From positions 1 through 34,166 of IMG/VR virus record IMGVR_UViG_3300006030_000057: a DNA stretch of 34,166 bases; one strand, written 5' to 3'. This stretch comes from a virus. Made by a program: the position numbers and the translations under genes. The notes under the pieces are model-generated. The model searched no databases, was not told the DNA's origin, and saw nothing but the letters and a program-made list of their open reading frames with translations. Positions 24,401 to 30,303 of this stretch are shown piece after piece. How positions within the stretch are numbered: the first letter of the stretch is position 1; each line of letters opens with the position of its first letter.

Positions 24401-26144
24401 CGATCTGGTTCGTTCGGAGATCATTCCGTCGATCGAACGTCAGGCCGAGGCGATCAAGACGTTTGTTGGCAGTGTTCCGAAGCAGATCAAGCCTGACGAT
24501 GTGAAGGAAGCGCGTGCGTTGTACGCGGCGTCGAAGGAGTTTGCTGCGGCGATGTCGGATGCTGCTGGCATCGACATCAATCGGGTGGAGGCTTTGGCGA
24601 AGTTGGCTGCCGATTCTGCTGATCCGATGTTGCAGTCGTTGGTGGGTGTGCTTCGTAAGGGCACGGTGTCTGCTGATGATCCTGTGATGAAGGCTGTGGC
24701 GTCGGTGTTGGAGACGTCGAATGCGTTTCTGATGAGCGTCGACAAGCAGCGGTTGGCGCAGGCGTTGCTTGATTCGCCTGAGACGACGTTTGCTCGGGTG
24801 GCGAAGGATGTGAGTTACAAGACGACCAAGGGGTTTGAGGACTTGGCGTCGCTTGGGCTTCCTGGCATGCAGGCGTCGCCTGAGATCAAGAAGATGTTGT
24901 CGAACATGCAGCAGCTTGAGGATCCGCAGTTCGCTCGTCTTGTGGGCGGGTTCTTGGGGAACTACACCAAGTTCTTCAAGGGGTATGCGACGTTGTCTCC
25001 TGGCTTCCATGTCCGCAACGCGTTGTCCAACACGTTCATGTTGTTGGCTTCGGGTTCGGATGTTCGGAACTTGAAGAAGGGTTTGCGTCTGTACAGGTCG
25101 CTGATGGATCACATGGAGTCGGGTGCTTCGTTTGCGTCGTGGGCGGAGTCGGCTGTGTTGAAGGAGTTGTCGGCGCAGGAACGTGAGTCGGCGATGCTGG
25201 CTGCCCGCACCATGTTTGGCGCGGGTGGTGGCAACACGTCGGAGCAGTTGCGTGGCATGTTGCGTGACGGCCAGTCGTGGATCATGGACAACTGGGCTTT
25301 GCGTAAATCGTCGTCGGTCGGTCAGAAGGTTGAGGGTTCGGCTCGGTTCATGTTGGCGTTCGATTCGGCCCAGCAGGGCCTCGATCTGAACGCCTCGATG
25401 GCTCGGGTAAAGCGGTTCCTGTTCGACTATCAGGATGTGTCGGTCGCTGACAAGAACATGCGGTCTGTGGTGCCGTTCTGGCTGTGGATGTCTCGGAACC
25501 TTCCGTTGCAGATCATGAACCAGTGGTCGAACCCGCGCATGTATGCGATCTACAACTCTTTCGCACGGAACATCGGTCAGCCCGCTACGGAGTCGGACAT
25601 GACACCGTCGTGGATGACGGAGCAGGGTGCGATCAAGGTTGGTCAGGATGCGTTCCTGACCCCCGATCTCGGGTTCAACCGTGTGCAGCAGCAGCTGGCT
25701 GAGATGGGTGACATCCCGCGGATGGCGTCCTATCTGAACCCTGGCCTGCGTGTCCCTGTCGAACTGTTGGGTAACCGCCAGTTGTACAACGATGTGCCGT
25801 TCTCGTCGACGCAGCAGGCTCCTGCGGCTGGGCCGTTGACTCCTGCGGTGCAGGCGTTGGCGTCGACGCTTGGGTTGACGGATACGAATGCTCAGGGCCA
25901 GCAGGTGTGGGATCCTCGCTGGAACTATGCGCTGCGGAACCTGCTGCCGCCTGTTGGCCAGTTGGAGCGTCTGATGCCGTCGAACGAGTACGGCCAGCAG
26001 AAGGCTGGCAACTCGTTGCGTGGCTACTTTGGTATCCCGTTCACCGAGGTGACGGACGGGATGAAGCAGGGTGAGATCGCACGCCGTCAGCGTGAGATCC
26101 AGCAGCTGGCGTCAGCGGCCCGTTCGCTGGGGTTCAACCCGTAA
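18477..26144 (+). CDS. Giant internal virion (ejection/polyvalent-type) protein
   Basis: About 2,555 residues from ATG 18477, a fifth of the window; a TTG at 18474 is an alternative and the ribosome site is weak. The N-terminus contains hydrophobic and amphipathic stretches ('TDRILGFIGDVALDPMTYVTFGGSKFAGA'). The centre is helical and coiled-coil-rich. The C-terminus (about 2160-2420, 'FKGYATLSPGFHVRNALSNTF', 'DYQDVSVADKNMRSVVPFWLWMSRNLPLQ') resembles the C-terminal domain of very large phage polyvalent proteins (LPD38-like, by memory). I see no lytic transglycosylase or RNA polymerase motif. It is probably packaged and injected, forming a channel or protecting incoming DNA. The long reverse-strand open frames inside it are shadows. 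Confidence 0.8.
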   Translation: MAVIDPRLEMARRARAAAVSTPNVVTLKQTLQRGIAAPTSGQSPDAVRLLSKALSMQDVQNRMKAVDIAQGRTANADEGLLAKIVDNPIAKTILKPLEVLDVPRRLIISGIHEVSDAIGSGDASWSDFINQAKDPTYGVGRYVDTGNKWTDRILGFIGDVALDPMTYVTFGGSKFAGASGRLALAEKVALKTGDDVLASSVARFGRAALTAQQIADLDIKGLKQAGIYFMGKKVGRDGLIGRGSEVLGSMGERSLNRLRFVASDSKLVKFAQNAFTTDVNREARLMLLRGEAPQGMAADLLHVVNSRNVQRSAQGIAFSEAQVAIAKMAKETGAADNAALGNRIRQVLEGAGAPATEVEQAAAAKWRAWFDASLDQVNAAMQKADPTAAFGKINNYVPLMYTELAREELRNPTSRFASFIKKGMDDGDPLSVFEPRYLFKKIREDGSVDWFGTKLTADMLPSPQTLADGTALTIDTLNKIARDAGFAGDVFETDILTIANKYSYQHSAQMGLAAKYEELVSKGTIFRREAVYEQSDELFDPEATKAAADWIAKHVAETEAAHGALVDAIKNVRGALRDGGKMVEERLSRAVGLTAEQTVAAQRHEVISMIQSLTDPIMQHLEKLGASSAKVFDSTVEWAITSDMLDAELKRVADDAQRLSAEMMDAAVTRYGTLSNAVEAQQLFNEYSGQLAQLEARAAKAQQQFATAVEMAPIIQARWDDIVAGRQFAASSTLTKEQASRLNALSKAAGYRGTPTSTYAIEGAFRDWVKASDGMQTLDWWKRVNGVVDVALSTSEVADIAAKDVPQMLRNITGSSLESVHQMRVAGSWLLAHDSAVFGEVMPNAELAAARQELVDALSEAADSQLRAAQIGKIVTSNRNDAKALKVGSEAVGQVQAIERSFKEYIKQSAVAAGWRDGIWNEDAARKILVKTLDQWEPNLELLDSLTEQVYRAGLGRDGQTSDQILAIVDNAKLKKKQLLKKEHAIYHPDGWKQSGTLQDYVDSYGRLTVNSKELADSGYGEVAAQSTAARQAVATPREAADRAAMAIERYKLQSDFTHRLIQATESMIQFGVVPTESMTRQLFNAAAQDGLERWTLHSRNVNAAAEAVTQIRARFASIITTPGWDGSRGVALQQAWREISDMLPPDVASYLDRTVLQFGDPSVMLDKMREKYWLGDVLGIEGKFDTPIRGVRPKETAQEFYEAVGKDRGLPTPNAGESATAYRKRGLEKIKYNPKKTRRDFVEEYYQSTVKPWYQQNYPGRAGKEKAVQALKERAIAAQAKSPFRPDVANWEIEEFFSLLVGGEVRGGRTGMAVTRNRYMQQSERTRAIGSLQTVRGAMQEDRRLASQVSAALRLAADRNVDIDKFMADFAVGARAAVRGQRTPTMFADTMRWLADSIEGLDVKIAGAYDETIKAAERVKRTQAELSRAQAFEDAVSTAPPWSPSETVDGLPKGIDPKKAAEFRGARFRLRRLQATEDYALALKEQQRVDLLRRLSGVDGWKARVETYVDGPAVEGWAVSRGGGAGASIVKDGNGNALTFSQAEWEALFIDDRTAASEAARLRGDVGRAADHHKVIEARIELLRTELTDNAGSLSANKARTMRREIRQLERRSKVVADYLEHSRMMLSSMSPSVRKTAHEKFDALAALGDSVFGELPMRQSFMGGPGYHAGSFSLGDSVLPNAEERLARLEGSWAGSRSGTLIAEVASLNEQVSNLGFDSMLSKAEQRAAAAEELRRAAQVSYQNKLFKIEAEGTVVAEKAPALAAYQATHGPDGFTTKLDSARRALETAPTVTAPGADPAELARQMDAATRQLEAGIKVGEMRQAAGGPNYPSRMDTTPTRLRKAAVAADQIGVTPGQLADVSPNVAADAVSSTADAFTAAFQTRGADAVAREAQAAAADAERALLEVTARAKAAGNEQQVLDSLLNGDGLGKLRVKTGTSGRTKTIKQVYGVSSMRDAQVMFDSVQTFSASADLVRSEIIPSIERQAEAIKTFVGSVPKQIKPDDVKEARALYAASKEFAAAMSDAAGIDINRVEALAKLAADSADPMLQSLVGVLRKGTVSADDPVMKAVASVLETSNAFLMSVDKQRLAQALLDSPETTFARVAKDVSYKTTKGFEDLASLGLPGMQASPEIKKMLSNMQQLEDPQFARLVGGFLGNYTKFFKGYATLSPGFHVRNALSNTFMLLASGSDVRNLKKGLRLYRSLMDHMESGASFASWAESAVLKELSAQERESAMLAARTMFGAGGGNTSEQLRGMLRDGQSWIMDNWALRKSSSVGQKVEGSARFMLAFDSAQQGLDLNASMARVKRFLFDYQDVSVADKNMRSVVPFWLWMSRNLPLQIMNQWSNPRMYAIYNSFARNIGQPATESDMTPSWMTEQGAIKVGQDAFLTPDLGFNRVQQQLAEMGDIPRMASYLNPGLRVPVELLGNRQLYNDVPFSSTQQAPAAGPLTPAVQALASTLGLTDTNAQGQQVWDPRWNYALRNLLPPVGQLERLMPSNEYGQQKAGNSLRGYFGIPFTEVTDGMKQGEIARRQREIQQLASAARSLGFNP

Positions 26145-26160
26145 CGCTGCGCGTTATGGG
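26138..26160 (+). promoter_or_regulatory. Hairpin burying the lysin start codon
   Basis: CCCGTAACGC (26138-26147) pairs with GCGTTATGGG (26151-26160) around TGC, with one G-T wobble. It includes the TAA of the giant gene and the ATG of the lysin. No ribosome site precedes that ATG, so translation may depend on ribosomes arriving from the upstream gene and opening the stem. Confidence 0.5.
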
Positions 26161-26761
26161 TGTGGCGATCGAGTTCATCCCTGTTGTCCGACCGTTCGAT
26201 CTTGTAGGCGTCCAGAACGGTCGTCTTGGGCCGTGCCTGCTGAAGTCGGTGTACTTCGCAGGCATCGGTCATCTGTCGTTGCATCCGAAGGCTGCTCGGT
26301 CGTGGGATGCGATGGCTGCGGCGTGTGCGGCGGAGACAGGCGAGAAACTGTCTTGTCAGGGGGCGTACCGCCCGTATGAGGCGCAGGAGAAGGTGTTTCT
26401 GCAGCGGTACACGTCGTCGTACCTGCCTGTGCGGAATGTGCTGACCAGTCAGCGGCAGTGGCAGGGCAAGACGTGGTATCTGCGCCGTGGGAACGCCCCT
26501 GTGGCGACTCCTGGCATGTCGAACCATGGCATCGGCTTGGCGGTCGACGTGTCGGTGTTCAAGGGTGGTGTGCAGCGGTCGGTGACTTCGGTGCCTGCTG
26601 TGTGGGACTGGCTGGTGGCGAACGCTGTGTCGTTCGGGTTCTCGTGGGAGGGCGCACGGCCAGGTCAGGCTGGCTGGGAGCCGTGGCATCTGCGGCTGGT
26701 GACGGGTGACGAGATCCCGAATCGGGTGCTCGATTTCGAGGAGCTTCTGGGCCAAAAATGA
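26156..26761 (+). CDS. Endolysin, VanY-type D,D/L,D-carboxypeptidase fold
   Basis: 201 residues, no signal peptide, so it would need the holin to reach peptidoglycan. The zinc site is clear: 'SNHGIGLAVDVS' gives H124 and D131, and 'WEPWHLRL' gives E175 and H178. 'YRPY' near 71-74 supplies the usual substrate-binding Arg. It would cut peptide stems of the host wall at lysis. It is the last gene of the rightward block, directly before the terminator. ATG 26156 overlaps a hairpin. GTG 26162 is an alternative start. In a phage it is an endolysin rather than a vancomycin-resistance gene. Confidence 0.9.
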   Translation: MGVAIEFIPVVRPFDLVGVQNGRLGPCLLKSVYFAGIGHLSLHPKAARSWDAMAAACAAETGEKLSCQGAYRPYEAQEKVFLQRYTSSYLPVRNVLTSQRQWQGKTWYLRRGNAPVATPGMSNHGIGLAVDVSVFKGGVQRSVTSVPAVWDWLVANAVSFGFSWEGARPGQAGWEPWHLRLVTGDEIPNRVLDFEELLGQK

Positions 26762-26764
26762 CAA

Positions 26765-26784
26765 CAGCCCCCGTTGGGGGGCTG
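26765..26784. terminator. Convergent terminator
   Basis: CAGCCCCC and GGGGGCTG form an 8-bp stem around GTTG. It lies between the rightward lysin stop and the last leftward gene. On the minus strand it is followed by TTGTCATTTTT, a U-rich tail, so it best terminates the leftward operon. The same stem may block rightward transcripts. Confidence 0.75.
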
Positions 26785-26800
26785 GTGTCGGGGTGTTCGG

Positions 26801-26896
26801 CTATTCGGGTTTGCTGTCGTCTTCGTCTTCGTCTTCGGGGATTCCGAGGAGTTCGGCGAGTTCGAGAGCGTCGTCCCACAGTTCTTCGTCAGTCAT
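26801..26896 (-). CDS. 31-residue acidic mini-protein
   Basis: MTDEELWDDALELAELLGIP followed by an acidic tail (EDEDEDDSKPE). GGAGGTC lies four bases upstream of the ATG, a near-perfect ribosome site, and the start overlaps the end of the upstream gene by eight bases. The size and acidity suggest a DNA-mimic or a small regulator, but this is speculation. It is the last gene of the leftward operon. Confidence 0.6.
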   Translation of the reverse strand: MTDEELWDDALELAELLGIPEDEDEDDSKPE

Positions 26897-27155
26897 TGCG
26901 ACCTCCAAGCTTGTCTTGCACCACGGCTGCAAGGTACTGGCAGAAGGATAGCAGTTGGTGCGCTGAGTAGGGTTGGTACGGTGCTCGGCGGACGGTGGCG
27001 ATGAAGTCGGCGGCTTTGCTTCGGGTGAAGTTCAGTTCGACGTGGATCGGCTCACCGACTGCGGACAGCACCTTGCTGAAACGATGTCGGAGTTCTTCGA
27101 TGTCTGCTGACGTGATCCAGTCATCTGGCCAGTCGGAACTATCTGTCTCGTTCAT
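26889..27155 (-). CDS. Small phage protein, function unknown
   Basis: 88 residues, acidic N-terminus ('MNETDSSDWPDDWITSADIEEL') and a helical middle and C-terminus ('SAHQLLSFCQYLAAVVQDKLGG'). No family is recognised. ATGA overlap with the upstream gene fixes the start at 27155, and its end overlaps the mini-protein. It is part of a chain of four very small genes ending the early operon, a usual position for host-modulating proteins. Confidence 0.6.
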   Translation of the reverse strand: MNETDSSDWPDDWITSADIEELRHRFSKVLSAVGEPIHVELNFTRSKAADFIATVRRAPYQPYSAHQLLSFCQYLAAVVQDKLGGRND

Positions 27156-27370
27156 TTCTTGACGCTCCGTGCGTAGCGGATCGGTTCCTTCATGTCGGTG
27201 ATTCGGGCCAGCACGGCTTTGGGTGCGCCGTGTCGTCCGAGGTGAAACCTGAGATCGTCGAGGAGCGACTCGAGGAGGTCGATGTCGCTGCGTGGCATCG
27301 AGGGTGGTTCGGTGGCGACCTTCTTGATGTCTTGCGGTGGCTGCTCTTGCGTCTTGTCAGCCTTCGGCAT
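27152..27370 (-). CDS. Small phage protein, function unknown
   Basis: 72 residues (MPKADKTQEQPPQDIKKVAT). A Lys/Pro/Gln-rich disordered N-terminus is followed by one helical segment ('SDIDLLESLLDDLRFHLGRHG') and a basic end ('ARSVKK'). No family is recognised. It overlaps both neighbours by short ATG/stop overlaps, so it is translated with the operon. The protein may be a small binding or adaptor protein. Confidence 0.6.
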   Translation of the reverse strand: MPKADKTQEQPPQDIKKVATEPPSMPRSDIDLLESLLDDLRFHLGRHGAPKAVLARITDMKEPIRYARSVKK

Positions 27371-27602
27371 CGGTGTCGCTTTCGGGTTCGGTGATTTCGT
27401 ACAGGGTTGCTCCGAACCGTTCGGCGTAGAAGTCGGCGAGTGCTGCGATGTCTTGGAGCGCGTACGGGTCGAGCATGCCGAGGTAGTGGACGACGGCCAT
27501 CGACAGTGCGATGGCGTCGGCCACGGTGGCGTTGGCGTTCAACTCCTTGGCGAGGTCGTCGAGCTTGTCGCTTGTGACTTTGATGGTGGGGCGCTCAGCC
27601 AT
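27357..27602 (-). CDS. Small phage protein, function unknown
   Basis: 81 residues from ATG 27602 (MAERPTIKVTSDKLDDLAKE). It is Ala/Leu-rich, two or three helices with an acidic tail ('ITEPESDTDAEG'). A longer frame to 27953 is open, but it would lie inside the DUF1599 gene and is Arg/Thr-rich shadow sequence. The start overlaps the previous stop by eight bases. No known motif. Confidence 0.6.
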   Translation of the reverse strand: MAERPTIKVTSDKLDDLAKELNANATVADAIALSMAVVHYLGMLDPYALQDIAALADFYAERFGATLYEITEPESDTDAEG

Positions 27603-28080
27603 TGGTGTTCTCCAGTTCGAGGTTGAAGGTGTTGTCTGCGAGCATTTCGCCGATGACGGAGTAGCCGACGAGGTCGCGCCACGTGTCAAGGACGGATTCG
27701 TTCTTTGGGGAGGTGTTCTTGCGGTACAGGTTTGCGAGGCGTGCAACCTTGTCGCTGATGCGGACGATGAGTCCGACCATGCCGAAGCGGTTGATGTTGT
27801 CGTGGCCGTAGTCGGCCTGCTTGCCGACGAGCAGCGACACCATCTCGTTGATGTCCCATGCGTCGATCGCTTTGAGATGGCCGCAGGCTTCACGTCCGAT
27901 GGCGTGCAACAGAACTTCAGGCGTGAACGTGTCAGCCCAGTCCTTCGATGCAACCCACGGACGCAATCTGCTCACGATGTTCTCGAGCGCGTCAGGGCTG
28001 CTGGGGATGGCGGCGGTGGTTCTGCCGAGCAGTTCCACGATGGATGCTGCTGCTTCGTTCCATGTGTTCGGTCTGGTCAC
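27595..28080 (-). CDS. DUF1599 / nucleotide-modification-associated protein
   Basis: 161 residues. The block 'GKQADYGHDNINRFGMVGLIVRISDKVARLANLY' (about 86-119) and 'NESVLDTWRDLVGYSVIGEM' (127-146) match the DUF1599 (Nmad1) pattern KxxDYG...RISDK...ES..DT..DL, related to all-alpha NTP pyrophosphatase-like folds. Such proteins are associated with phage nucleotide metabolism or base modification. The exact reaction is unproven. It lies between the sigma-like regulator and a small gene. All signature residues are present. Confidence 0.82.
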   Translation of the reverse strand: MTRPNTWNEAAASIVELLGRTTAAIPSSPDALENIVSRLRPWVASKDWADTFTPEVLLHAIGREACGHLKAIDAWDINEMVSLLVGKQADYGHDNINRFGMVGLIVRISDKVARLANLYRKNTSPKNESVLDTWRDLVGYSVIGEMLADNTFNLELENTNG

Positions 28081-28373
28081 AGTTTGTACCTTTCACTTAG
28101 TACGGGATCTGATACGAGGCGCTTCTCGAGTTTGCTGATGATTCGTTGCACCTTGCGCCATGCGTTCACCTTGTTGCTGTCGAGCCGTTTGCCGAGTTGC
28201 TCGTAGGTAGCTCGTTCGTAGAAGTACGCTTCGACGAGCGCACGTTCTTCTTCGGTGAGTTCGAGGATGGCTTCGAGCACGGCGTCGTTGTGACTGGTGG
28301 ATTGGTCGGGGCTATCACCTGGCATCATCAGCCATTCGGTTTCCGATGACGGTGTCGCCTTGTGCTCACGCAT
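28077..28373 (-). CDS. Sigma-70 region 4-like HTH protein
   Basis: 98 residues from ATG 28373 (MREHKATPSSETEWL), chosen because it overlaps the upstream stop by eight bases; a longer frame to 28490 overlaps the neighbour in shadow sequence. Residues 37-86 ('LELTEEERALVEAYFYERATYEQLGKRL...WRKVQRIISKLEKRL') have the L-T-EER-hL-hxxY-hxxxTYxxIAxxL pattern of sigma-70 region 4. It has no region 2, so it is not a full sigma factor. It could recruit or redirect host RNA polymerase to late promoters. Confidence 0.72.
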   Translation of the reverse strand: MREHKATPSSETEWLMMPGDSPDQSTSHNDAVLEAILELTEEERALVEAYFYERATYEQLGKRLDSNKVNAWRKVQRIISKLEKRLVSDPVLSERYKL

Positions 28374-28815
28374 GACATTCGACGGGGAACGCTGTCGGTT
28401 CGAGTTCCCAGTAGGCGCGGTTGTTGTCGTCGAAGTGTTTGCGTTCACCGTTCTGGTAGCAGGCGGTCGCCCATCGGTCGATGGGTGCACACCACACCCT
28501 GTCGGTTGACGAGTCGCGCACCCACAGGAAGGTGGGGATCACGATCGACCAGTCACGCAGGGCGTCGATCTTCTCGCACTTCAGTTTGAGGACGTTGTTG
28601 CCTCGGGAGGCGAACCCCATCACTTCGTACGCCCCGTCTTCCCGAAGGAAGTCGGGCGTGTAGCGGAGACGGGCGGGCATCGTCTTCATGTTCAGGGCAG
28701 TTCGGTCGAGGCCAAGGCGGTGTGCGTTTGGGTAGCGGTCGAGGAACGCTGCTTCTGCTTTGTCCCCCATCTGCGACCATCGGGCATGGAACGGCTGTTG
28801 GTGAAACGCGGTCAT
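28366..28815 (-). CDS. PD-(D/E)XK-like nuclease fold protein, possibly degenerate
   Basis: 149 residues from ATG 28815, fixed by ATGA overlap with the RusA gene. 'RLRYTPDFLREDGAYEVMGF' has the restriction-endonuclease-like arrangement P-D-x(n)-E-V-x-G. The Lys that normally follows (E-V-K) is Met here, while Lys residues come later ('NVLKLKCEKIDALRDW'). It may be a nuclease with a shifted lysine or an inactive relative. The N-terminus is basic ('HARWSQMGDKAEAAFLDRYP'). The gene lies directly downstream of RusA, so a role in DNA processing is likely. Confidence 0.6.
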   Translation of the reverse strand: MTAFHQQPFHARWSQMGDKAEAAFLDRYPNAHRLGLDRTALNMKTMPARLRYTPDFLREDGAYEVMGFASRGNNVLKLKCEKIDALRDWSIVIPTFLWVRDSSTDRVWCAPIDRWATACYQNGERKHFDDNNRAYWELEPTAFPVECHA

Positions 28816-29234
28816 GCTTTCACCGCTTCGACTTTCACCACCTGTGTGTCGTCCTCCCATGCGACTCCGTTGAGTCCATCGAGAACGGTCTTGATGAGAT
28901 TGTCGATGTCGGAACGCAGCACGATCTTGACGTCGTTGCTGACGGGGGTGACGATGACGGCCGAGCCGTCTTCGTCGAATGCGAGGTAGACGTGAAGTTG
29001 GGTGCCCTTCGGGTAGAGCGGCCCACCAGAGGTCTTCCACGTGTCGGCGATGCGGCTTTCCGCCCGCTGTGTCTTGTGCGGCGTGTAGATGACGCCTGAT
29101 GCACGGTTGATGCGGGGTCGCTCCTTGGGTTGGGGGCGTCCATCTATGAAGATGGAGTGTTCCCGTAGACCCGCTGGACGAGCTTTACGATCTCCGTTTC
29201 GCCGCGTAGTCCGCGCTTCATGTACTTCCCCCAT
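28812..29234 (-). CDS. rusA: RusA-type Holliday junction resolvase
   Basis: 140 residues. RusA motifs: 'FIDGRPQPKERPR' (29-41), 'YTPHKTQRAE' (50-59), then 'RSDIDNLIKTVLDGLNGVAWEDDTQV' (107-132). The acidic residues D109, D111 and D128/D129 and the conserved K115 fit the active site. It would resolve branched DNA before packaging. ATG 29234 has AGGAGG ten bases upstream; no usable start exists between there and the conserved core, so it really overlaps the primase gene by 91 bp. Confidence 0.9.
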   Translation of the reverse strand: MGEVHEARTTRRNGDRKARPAGLREHSIFIDGRPQPKERPRINRASGVIYTPHKTQRAESRIADTWKTSGGPLYPKGTQLHVYLAFDEDGSAVIVTPVSNDVKIVLRSDIDNLIKTVLDGLNGVAWEDDTQVVKVEAVKA

Positions 29235-30046
29235 CGCCAGTCGGCCTCCTCAAGAACGAGCAGGGCATCACTGGGGGTGATGCCTGCTTTGACACATTCG
29301 TATGCGAGATGCGTGATCGTCGTTGAGCGGTCACGGCCCTCTAGCGGGCCTTCCCTGTAGATGACCTTGCCCAGCGGTGTCAGCATTGACGCTGCTGTCT
29401 GCACGTCGCCTGACTGCCTGCGAAGGTCGATCGTCGGAGGCGGTGGTGGCGTGTAGAAGGCGGCGACTCCCGCTATCTCGTCGGGTGTCGCTCGCTGTTC
29501 GAGCGCCCTAGAGATGAAGTCATCTAGCGACAATGGTACCGAAGCACCCTTCACACCCGTGTCGATGATGCGGCGTTCGCTGACACCACCTGGGTATGGG
29601 AGGCGGACGTAGTTACCGACGCCGTTGCCGAGTTGTGTCTGTTTCGGGTTGACCTCTTTCGGTGGGACTTGGATGACTTGATGGGCTGCGAGGAACATGT
29701 TGCGCATGTCTTCGGCGGCGACAAGCTCGGTGGCGAATACCCACACGTGCCAGCCTTTGCGTGTCCGTTCGAGCCACGGGGTGATGCCGATCTGTCGGAG
29801 GGCTTCGTGGAGCGAGTAGGCGTCTTCGGGTTCGGGGTAGTCGATGTCAGAGCATCCCCACACGCAGCGTGCGACACCGTTGACGGTGACGCACGGGTAC
29901 ACGCCGATGTGTGGGCCTTCCTCGAGGTGTGCTCGGAACTGGTTGATGGTGAGCGGCTGCTTGACGCATCCGCCTTCCCACGACCCGTAGCAGTCGCCTC
30001 GACCGCGGAACAGGGTGACGTAGTCGTTGACGATGCTGTCGTTCAT
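29144..30046 (-). CDS. AEP-type (TOTE/primpol-like) DNA primase
   Basis: 300 residues from ATG 30046 (MNDSIVNDYVTLFRGRGDCYG); the frame is open to 30424 but the extension is shadow. Archaeo-eukaryotic primase signs: 'GCSDIDYPEP' (D67, D69 metal ligands), 'RKGWHVWVF' (96-104, the conserved His at 100), and 'GNGVGNYVRLPYPGG' (140-154). A C-terminal helical domain (about 225-300, 'GRDRSTTITHLAYECVKAGI') looks like a PriCT domain. It primes, and perhaps extends, phage DNA beside the DnaB-type helicase. No DNA polymerase is seen nearby. Assignment is by motif pattern. Confidence 0.8.
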   Translation of the reverse strand: MNDSIVNDYVTLFRGRGDCYGSWEGGCVKQPLTINQFRAHLEEGPHIGVYPCVTVNGVARCVWGCSDIDYPEPEDAYSLHEALRQIGITPWLERTRKGWHVWVFATELVAAEDMRNMFLAAHQVIQVPPKEVNPKQTQLGNGVGNYVRLPYPGGVSERRIIDTGVKGASVPLSLDDFISRALEQRATPDEIAGVAAFYTPPPPPTIDLRRQSGDVQTAASMLTPLGKVIYREGPLEGRDRSTTITHLAYECVKAGITPSDALLVLEEADWRWGKYMKRGLRGETEIVKLVQRVYGNTPSS

Positions 30047-30303
30047 TGCAGTCTCCGTGTGGAGCGCACCATCTCGTTCGGGATGTGTAGTACCGAGTCG
30101 ACGAGGCCGTCGCTGATTGCTTCGGACTGGGCGATGGAGATGTGTCCTGCTTTGGCGTTCTGCAGCAGTGTTCCGACGGTGCGGACGAGGTACGGGTCGT
30201 CGTTGATTTCGGAGCGGTCGAACCATGTGTTGCCGCTGACGGGTTCGGTGTGGGCGTCGGCCCACACGACTTCGTACAGTTCGGGGGTTTCGGGGTTCAC
30301 CAT
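30043..30303 (-). CDS. Small protein between helicase and primase
   Basis: 86 residues (MVNPETPELYEVVWADAHTE). I recognise no domain. It is acidic at the start and helical at the C-terminus ('ISIAQSEAISDGLVDSVLHIP'). It overlaps the helicase end by seven bases and the primase start by ATGA, so its expression is tied to both. It could be a helicase loader or primase accessory, but the size is small and no motif supports this. Confidence 0.65.
   Translation of the reverse strand: MVNPETPELYEVVWADAHTEPVSGNTWFDRSEINDDPYLVRTVGTLLQNAKAGHISIAQSEAISDGLVDSVLHIPNEMVRSTRRLQ

Noticed and set aside
24069-25112. 347-codon minus-strand frame
   Set aside because: Same Arg/His-rich shadow pattern antisense to the giant virion gene.
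26156-26761. Vancomycin-resistance vanY gene
   Set aside because: It is the terminal gene of a phage late operon, lacks a membrane anchor and has no vanRS/HAX neighbours; it is an endolysin of the same fold.
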